Origin: a virus
IMG/VR virus record: IMGVR_UViG_3300020246_000072
Span: 1-24,259 of that record
Length of the DNA stretch: 24,259 nt
Direction: 5' to 3' (one strand)
Below the pieces are notes generated by a model. That model had not been told where the DNA came from. It saw nothing but the letters and a program-made list of their open reading frames with translations, and searched no databases. The translations under genes and the position numbers were made by a program. Below, one piece after another: positions 21,632 through 24,259 of this stretch (positions within the stretch are counted from its first letter, which is position 1; the number at the start of each line of letters is the position of its first letter).

Positions 21632-22804
21632 ATGAAAAACACACATCTCGAACACTTAGAAGATAATATTCTCAATGGTTCTCCTAAAGAAACCATAGAT
21701 TTTCTCAAGTCTTTCGGTCATATGCTGACTGGCAAGAAGTCTAATCTAAAGATAAGCACCAAGTGGGATGGTTCACCTGCTATCGTGTGTGGTATTGACC
21801 CACAGACTGATAGATTCTTTGTTGGTACTAAATCAGTATTCAATAAGTTCAATCCTAAAGTTTGTTATACAGAGACAGACATAGATTTATATTATTTTGC
21901 ACCAGAAGATGAACAGTTAGCAAATAAACTTAAAATATGTCTTAAGTATCTACCTACACTAGGTATCAGGGGTATGGTTCAAGGAGACTTGTTATTCACT
22001 AATGATACACAATATGCAAATTTAGATGGAGAAAGATATATTACATTTACACCTAATGCTATTACCTATGCAGTTCCCGTTGACTCTCTCAAGGGCATCA
22101 GTATCACAGAGGCAGAGTTAGGTATAGTATTTCATACAGTTTACTTGGGAGACACCATACAGACCTCTACAGCAGGGTTAAATGCTAAATTAAAGATACC
22201 TAGCACAAAAGAATGTTATGTTGCAGATGCTAATTTTGTAGATGAGTCAGGTATTACTAAGTTCAATGTTCGTGATAGTGCTAAGTACACTGCTCTTATC
22301 AACAGAGCATCAGGTTCAATTCACAAATCAAAAGAGTTTTTAAAACTTATACATGACTATGGCACATCTAAATTCTTGATGGCAACATTGTTCAAACAGT
22401 TTTTCAATGAGAGAATTAGAACAGGTCAAGGTATTGTAGATACTCAAAGAGTTGCAGGAGATTTTGCATTATTCTATGCTAGAAAAATGGATATAGAAAT
22501 CTTATCAAAGAAAACAGAGACAACTAAGAAAAAGTATGAGTATATGAAGAAGATGGGTTTAAAATTTATAGAAAAATATCAGTTAGAAATTTATTTTGTT
22601 GTTGCTTCTTACATCTCAGTTCGTACTGCTAAGAAGATGGTATTAAGTCAGTTGAATAAGGTAGATAGAGTAAAAACTTTCGTTAACAAAATTCCTTCAC
22701 AACCAGAGGGATATGTGGTATCATATAAGGGTACTAACCTAAAATTTGTTGATGATGATTTTAGGCAAGCAAACATTACTGTTGTAAAATCATGGACAAA
22801 GTAG
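21632..22804 (+). CDS. KWDG-motif protein, possible nucleotidyltransferase/ligase-like
   Basis: This is 390 aa from the ATG at 21632. The frame can be opened at GTG 21590, but this would lie upstream of the 21617-21625 promoter. Residues 41-50 read I-S-T-K-W-D-G-S-P-A: K-x-D-G is motif I of the covalent nucleotidyltransferases (DNA/RNA ligases, capping enzymes), in which the Lys takes AMP or GMP. Further candidates are V-Q-G-D-L-L-F (116-122, motif III-like), G-I-V-F-H-T-V-Y (164-171, IIIa-like), P-E-G-Y-V-V (358-363, motif IV-like) and N-L-K-F (369-372, motif V-like). Between IIIa and IV lies a ~150-residue, mostly helical insert, unusual for the family. Similar hypothetical proteins occur in T4-like cyanophages as far as I recall. 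Function is inferred only from motifs; RNA or DNA end joining, or protein/RNA nucleotidylation, are possible. Confidence 0.6.
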   Translation: MKNTHLEHLEDNILNGSPKETIDFLKSFGHMLTGKKSNLKISTKWDGSPAIVCGIDPQTDRFFVGTKSVFNKFNPKVCYTETDIDLYYFAPEDEQLANKLKICLKYLPTLGIRGMVQGDLLFTNDTQYANLDGERYITFTPNAITYAVPVDSLKGISITEAELGIVFHTVYLGDTIQTSTAGLNAKLKIPSTKECYVADANFVDESGITKFNVRDSAKYTALINRASGSIHKSKEFLKLIHDYGTSKFLMATLFKQFFNERIRTGQGIVDTQRVAGDFALFYARKMDIEILSKKTETTKKKYEYMKKMGLKFIEKYQLEIYFVVASYISVRTAKKMVLSQLNKVDRVKTFVNKIPSQPEGYVVSYKGTNLKFVDDDFRQANITVVKSWTK

Positions 22805-23070
22805 CAACATTTAAAGACTTTATTAAGATTAGAGAATATATCACACTAAAGTATGATTATTATGCTAGACTAGGCAGGTTCACAGATTTATCCCCAGAGG
22901 AAAAAATAGAACATGATGCCTGTTGGAAACTTATCAAAGAACTAAAAGGTTTCATGGATAATGTTGAAGAAAACTTTGAAGATCCTGACGAGTACAAGGA
23001 CTTATCACTCTTACTTAGTGATAAAGTTATCCCATTTGATATACTTACAACTAAAAAAGATGATGAATGA
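22792..23070 (+). CDS. Small acidic helical protein of unknown function
   Basis: This is a 92-aa protein, largely helical (TFKDFIKIREYITLKYDYYA, then PEEKIEHDACWKLIKELKGF) and Asp/Glu-rich at the end. It overlaps the end of the KWDG protein by 13 bases, and its stop overlaps the next ATG (ATGA at 23067-23070 lies just after the ATG at 23063). One cysteine is present. No signal peptide or membrane segment. I do not recognise a family; the overlap suggests co-translation with the KWDG gene. Confidence 0.6.
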   Translation: MDKVATFKDFIKIREYITLKYDYYARLGRFTDLSPEEKIEHDACWKLIKELKGFMDNVEENFEDPDEYKDLSLLLSDKVIPFDILTTKKDDE

Positions 23071-23185
23071 TTACAAATTAATTAAGATGTGTATTAGAAT
23101 GGTGTTTGAGAAAAGATCTGATGCATCAGCAGAGGAAATTATAAGAGAAGCAAAAGAACTTTATGATGAGTTGATGAGTTTATGA
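23063..23185 (+). CDS. Very small protein of unknown function
   Basis: This is a 40-aa protein (M-N-D-Y-K-L-I-K-M-C and so on), helical with A-S-A-E-E-I-I-R-E-A-K-E-L-Y-D-E-L. The frame is open from 22961, but that part lies over the preceding gene; the ATG at 23063 (or 23060, directly before it) fits the gap. It overlaps the previous stop and shares ATGA with the next gene (23182-23185), so it lies in a chain of coupled genes. Confidence 0.5.
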   Translation: MNDYKLIKMCIRMVFEKRSDASAEEIIREAKELYDELMSL

Positions 23186-23778
23186 TCTCACCGATAGCAC
23201 ACAAATTTAAAGTCTTTGATGATTTTGTCAGTCCGACTTATCAAGATGTCATGGAACAATTATTTTCGAGTCCAGATATTCCTTGGAGTTGGCAGGACTC
23301 AATGGATTATAGAACAGGGGATAGGAGAGGTGGTGGATATCCACAGTTCGTTGTTAATGTATTTGAAGATGGTGAAATATGGAATACATCACTCTATCAC
23401 ACTATGATAGGTTTAATGAGTAAGGTAGTAGATGATATTTTACCAGATTACAAACCAGTAAGGATTAGAGGTATATTACAGACACCAATAAAAGATGACA
23501 TAATACATTATCCACCACACACAGATACAACTGACTCTGGAGGATTTAGTGCCATATATTATGTTACTGATGCTACTGGAGATACATTTTTATTCAAAGA
23601 AAAAGATATTAATGATGAGATAAGAATAGAAAATAGATTTGAACATAAGTGGGAACCAATAGATCGTATATCTCCAAAGAAAGGTAGGTTAATTGTATTT
23701 CCGTCTAATTATTATCATGCAGGTTCTCCAACTGATAGTCAAAGACGATTGTTAATAAACTTTAATTTTATGTCATAA
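23182..23778 (+). CDS. 2OG-Fe(II) oxygenase, second copy type
   Basis: This is a 198-aa protein. The core motifs are H-Y-P-P-H-T-D with His113 and Asp115, a strand G-F-S-A-I-Y-Y-V, then K-G-R-L-I-V-F-P-S-N-Y-Y-H-A-G with His179, and Q-R-R-L-L-I-N-F with Arg188/189. This is the complete iron and 2-oxoglutarate site. The N-terminal ~100 residues differ from the enzyme at 20981 and lack its F-T-S-D-E-C segment, so the two are different subfamilies, not a recent duplication. The substrate cannot be told; proteins, small metabolites or nucleobases are used in the superfamily. It overlaps the upstream gene by ATGA and is followed 8 bases later by a halogenase-like gene. Confidence 0.75.
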   Translation: MISPIAHKFKVFDDFVSPTYQDVMEQLFSSPDIPWSWQDSMDYRTGDRRGGGYPQFVVNVFEDGEIWNTSLYHTMIGLMSKVVDDILPDYKPVRIRGILQTPIKDDIIHYPPHTDTTDSGGFSAIYYVTDATGDTFLFKEKDINDEIRIENRFEHKWEPIDRISPKKGRLIVFPSNYYHAGSPTDSQRRLLINFNFMS

Positions 23779-23781
23779 ATA
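23774..23781 (+). promoter_or_regulatory. Weak candidate late promoter box
   Basis: CATAAATA at 23774-23781 overlaps the stop of the oxygenase gene. It lies only 5 bases before the ATG at 23787, so a transcript from it would begin at or after the start codon. This makes it doubtful unless the message is leaderless. Confidence 0.25.
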
Positions 23782-23786
23782 ATTTT

Positions 23787-24259
23787 ATGAGAAAAATTGC
23801 AATCGTAGGTGCTACACCTGAGTCATTCATACAATTATCATTATTGGTAATGAACAGAAGGTATGATGGCAAAGAAAAATTCGGTGATGATGAGTTCACC
23901 CTGATACATGACCCTGACAAAGTATATCCTTATATGCTGAGTGGGATAGGAGTTGCATTTCAAGAAGTATTAGAGAGAGAAATATTTTTCACTAAAAGAT
24001 GGTTAGATAAGTATTGTGATGGTGTTGATAGTTGTGGGTACAAGTATATTGGTTGGGGTAATAGAAGAGATAAGAATTTTATGGTGTCAGGTTGTAGCAA
24101 TACATTTGATATTGAAAAATTTAGACATTATTTTGTACAAGATGGTGGTAAGATATTTGGAAAAAATGTAAAAATAATTCAGCAAAAAATAGATTCATTC
24201 TCTGTTACTGATGATAAGTGTCTAATTAATAATAATGAGTATGACTATGTAATAGATTG
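23787..24259 (+). CDS. Flavoprotein of the tryptophan halogenase type, truncated by window end
   Basis: An open frame of 157 codons starts at ATG 23787 and runs off the window. It begins M-R-K-I-A-I-V-G-A-T-P-E-S-F, a beta strand and turn like the FAD-binding start of Trp halogenases, although the usual G-x-G-x-x-G is not kept. Later stretches fit the family in order: W-L-D-K-Y, Y-I-G-W-G-N-R-R-D-K-N-F-M, F-D-I-E-K-F-R-H-Y-F, and E-Y-D-Y-V-I-D, the last like the strand before the conserved C-T-G or A-T-G. Such genes are known in cyanophages; their substrate is not. The catalytic Lys and W-x-W-x-I-P motif cannot be confirmed: the part seen shows no W-x-W-x-I-P. A related FAD-dependent oxidoreductase is the alternative. 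Confidence 0.5.
   Translation, partial: MRKIAIVGATPESFIQLSLLVMNRRYDGKEKFGDDEFTLIHDPDKVYPYMLSGIGVAFQEVLEREIFFTKRWLDKYCDGVDSCGYKYIGWGNRRDKNFMVSGCSNTFDIEKFRHYFVQDGGKIFGKNVKIIQQKIDSFSVTDDKCLINNNEYDYVID

Overview
The window looks like part of the late, structural region of a T4-like marine cyanophage (contractile-tailed myovirus infecting Prochlorococcus or Synechococcus). The evidence is a low-GC, tightly packed gene array with T4-type baseplate hub proteins (gp27-like, and a gp5-like OB-fold), very large repeat-rich tail fibre proteins, T4-type late promoter boxes (ATAAATA/CTAAATA) and a small protein ending in a CP12 signature, a Calvin-cycle regulator of cyanobacteria that cyanophages are known to carry. 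No tRNA, integrase, transposase or CRISPR array was seen. No stretch of more than 300 bases lacks a gene once the short minus-strand genes are counted.

Layout. (1) 1-7093, plus strand: tail hub and spike operon. It holds a protein with an N-terminal hydrophobic segment and a C-terminal M15 peptidase domain (cut by the window start), a gp27-like hub protein, the CP12-like protein, a gp5-like OB-fold protein, a separate beta-helical needle-like protein and a small fibre-like protein. Stops and starts touch or overlap (TAATG junctions). (2) 7105-8012: a near-consensus sigma70 promoter and four small proteins of unknown function. (3) 8037-10020: three consecutive proteins with signal peptides; the third has no usual start codon. 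(4) 11277-9830, minus strand: five genes linked by overlapping start/stop codons, four of them encoding 41-76 aa and one encoding a proline-rich membrane protein that converges on and overlaps the third exported gene. (5) 11297-11316: a palindrome made of two back-to-back late promoter boxes, firing left into the cassette and right into the fibres. (6) 11348-20972: three large fibre proteins, namely a 1753-aa beta-helical protein with an S74 self-cleaving chaperone, an 853-aa repeat protein and a 589-aa collagen-like protein. (7) 20981-24259: enzymes and small proteins, namely a prolyl-hydroxylase-like 2OG-Fe(II) oxygenase 8 bases after the collagen gene, a KWDG-motif protein resembling a nucleotidyltransferase/ligase, two small proteins, a second 2OG-Fe(II) oxygenase and a truncated halogenase-like flavoprotein.

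How the parts may work together. Regions 1 and 6 build the cell-puncturing and host-recognition parts of the tail. The usual T4 gp5 seems to be divided among separate proteins: the OB-fold protein, the needle protein, and a peptidase in place of lysozyme. The collagen-like fibre followed by a prolyl-hydroxylase-like enzyme suggests a virion collagen that is hydroxylated during assembly, since nearly all its prolines sit in the Gly-X-Pro position used by collagen prolyl 4-hydroxylases. The exported proteins and the membrane-protein cassette are the least explained part and are candidates for a cell-envelope or lysis function.
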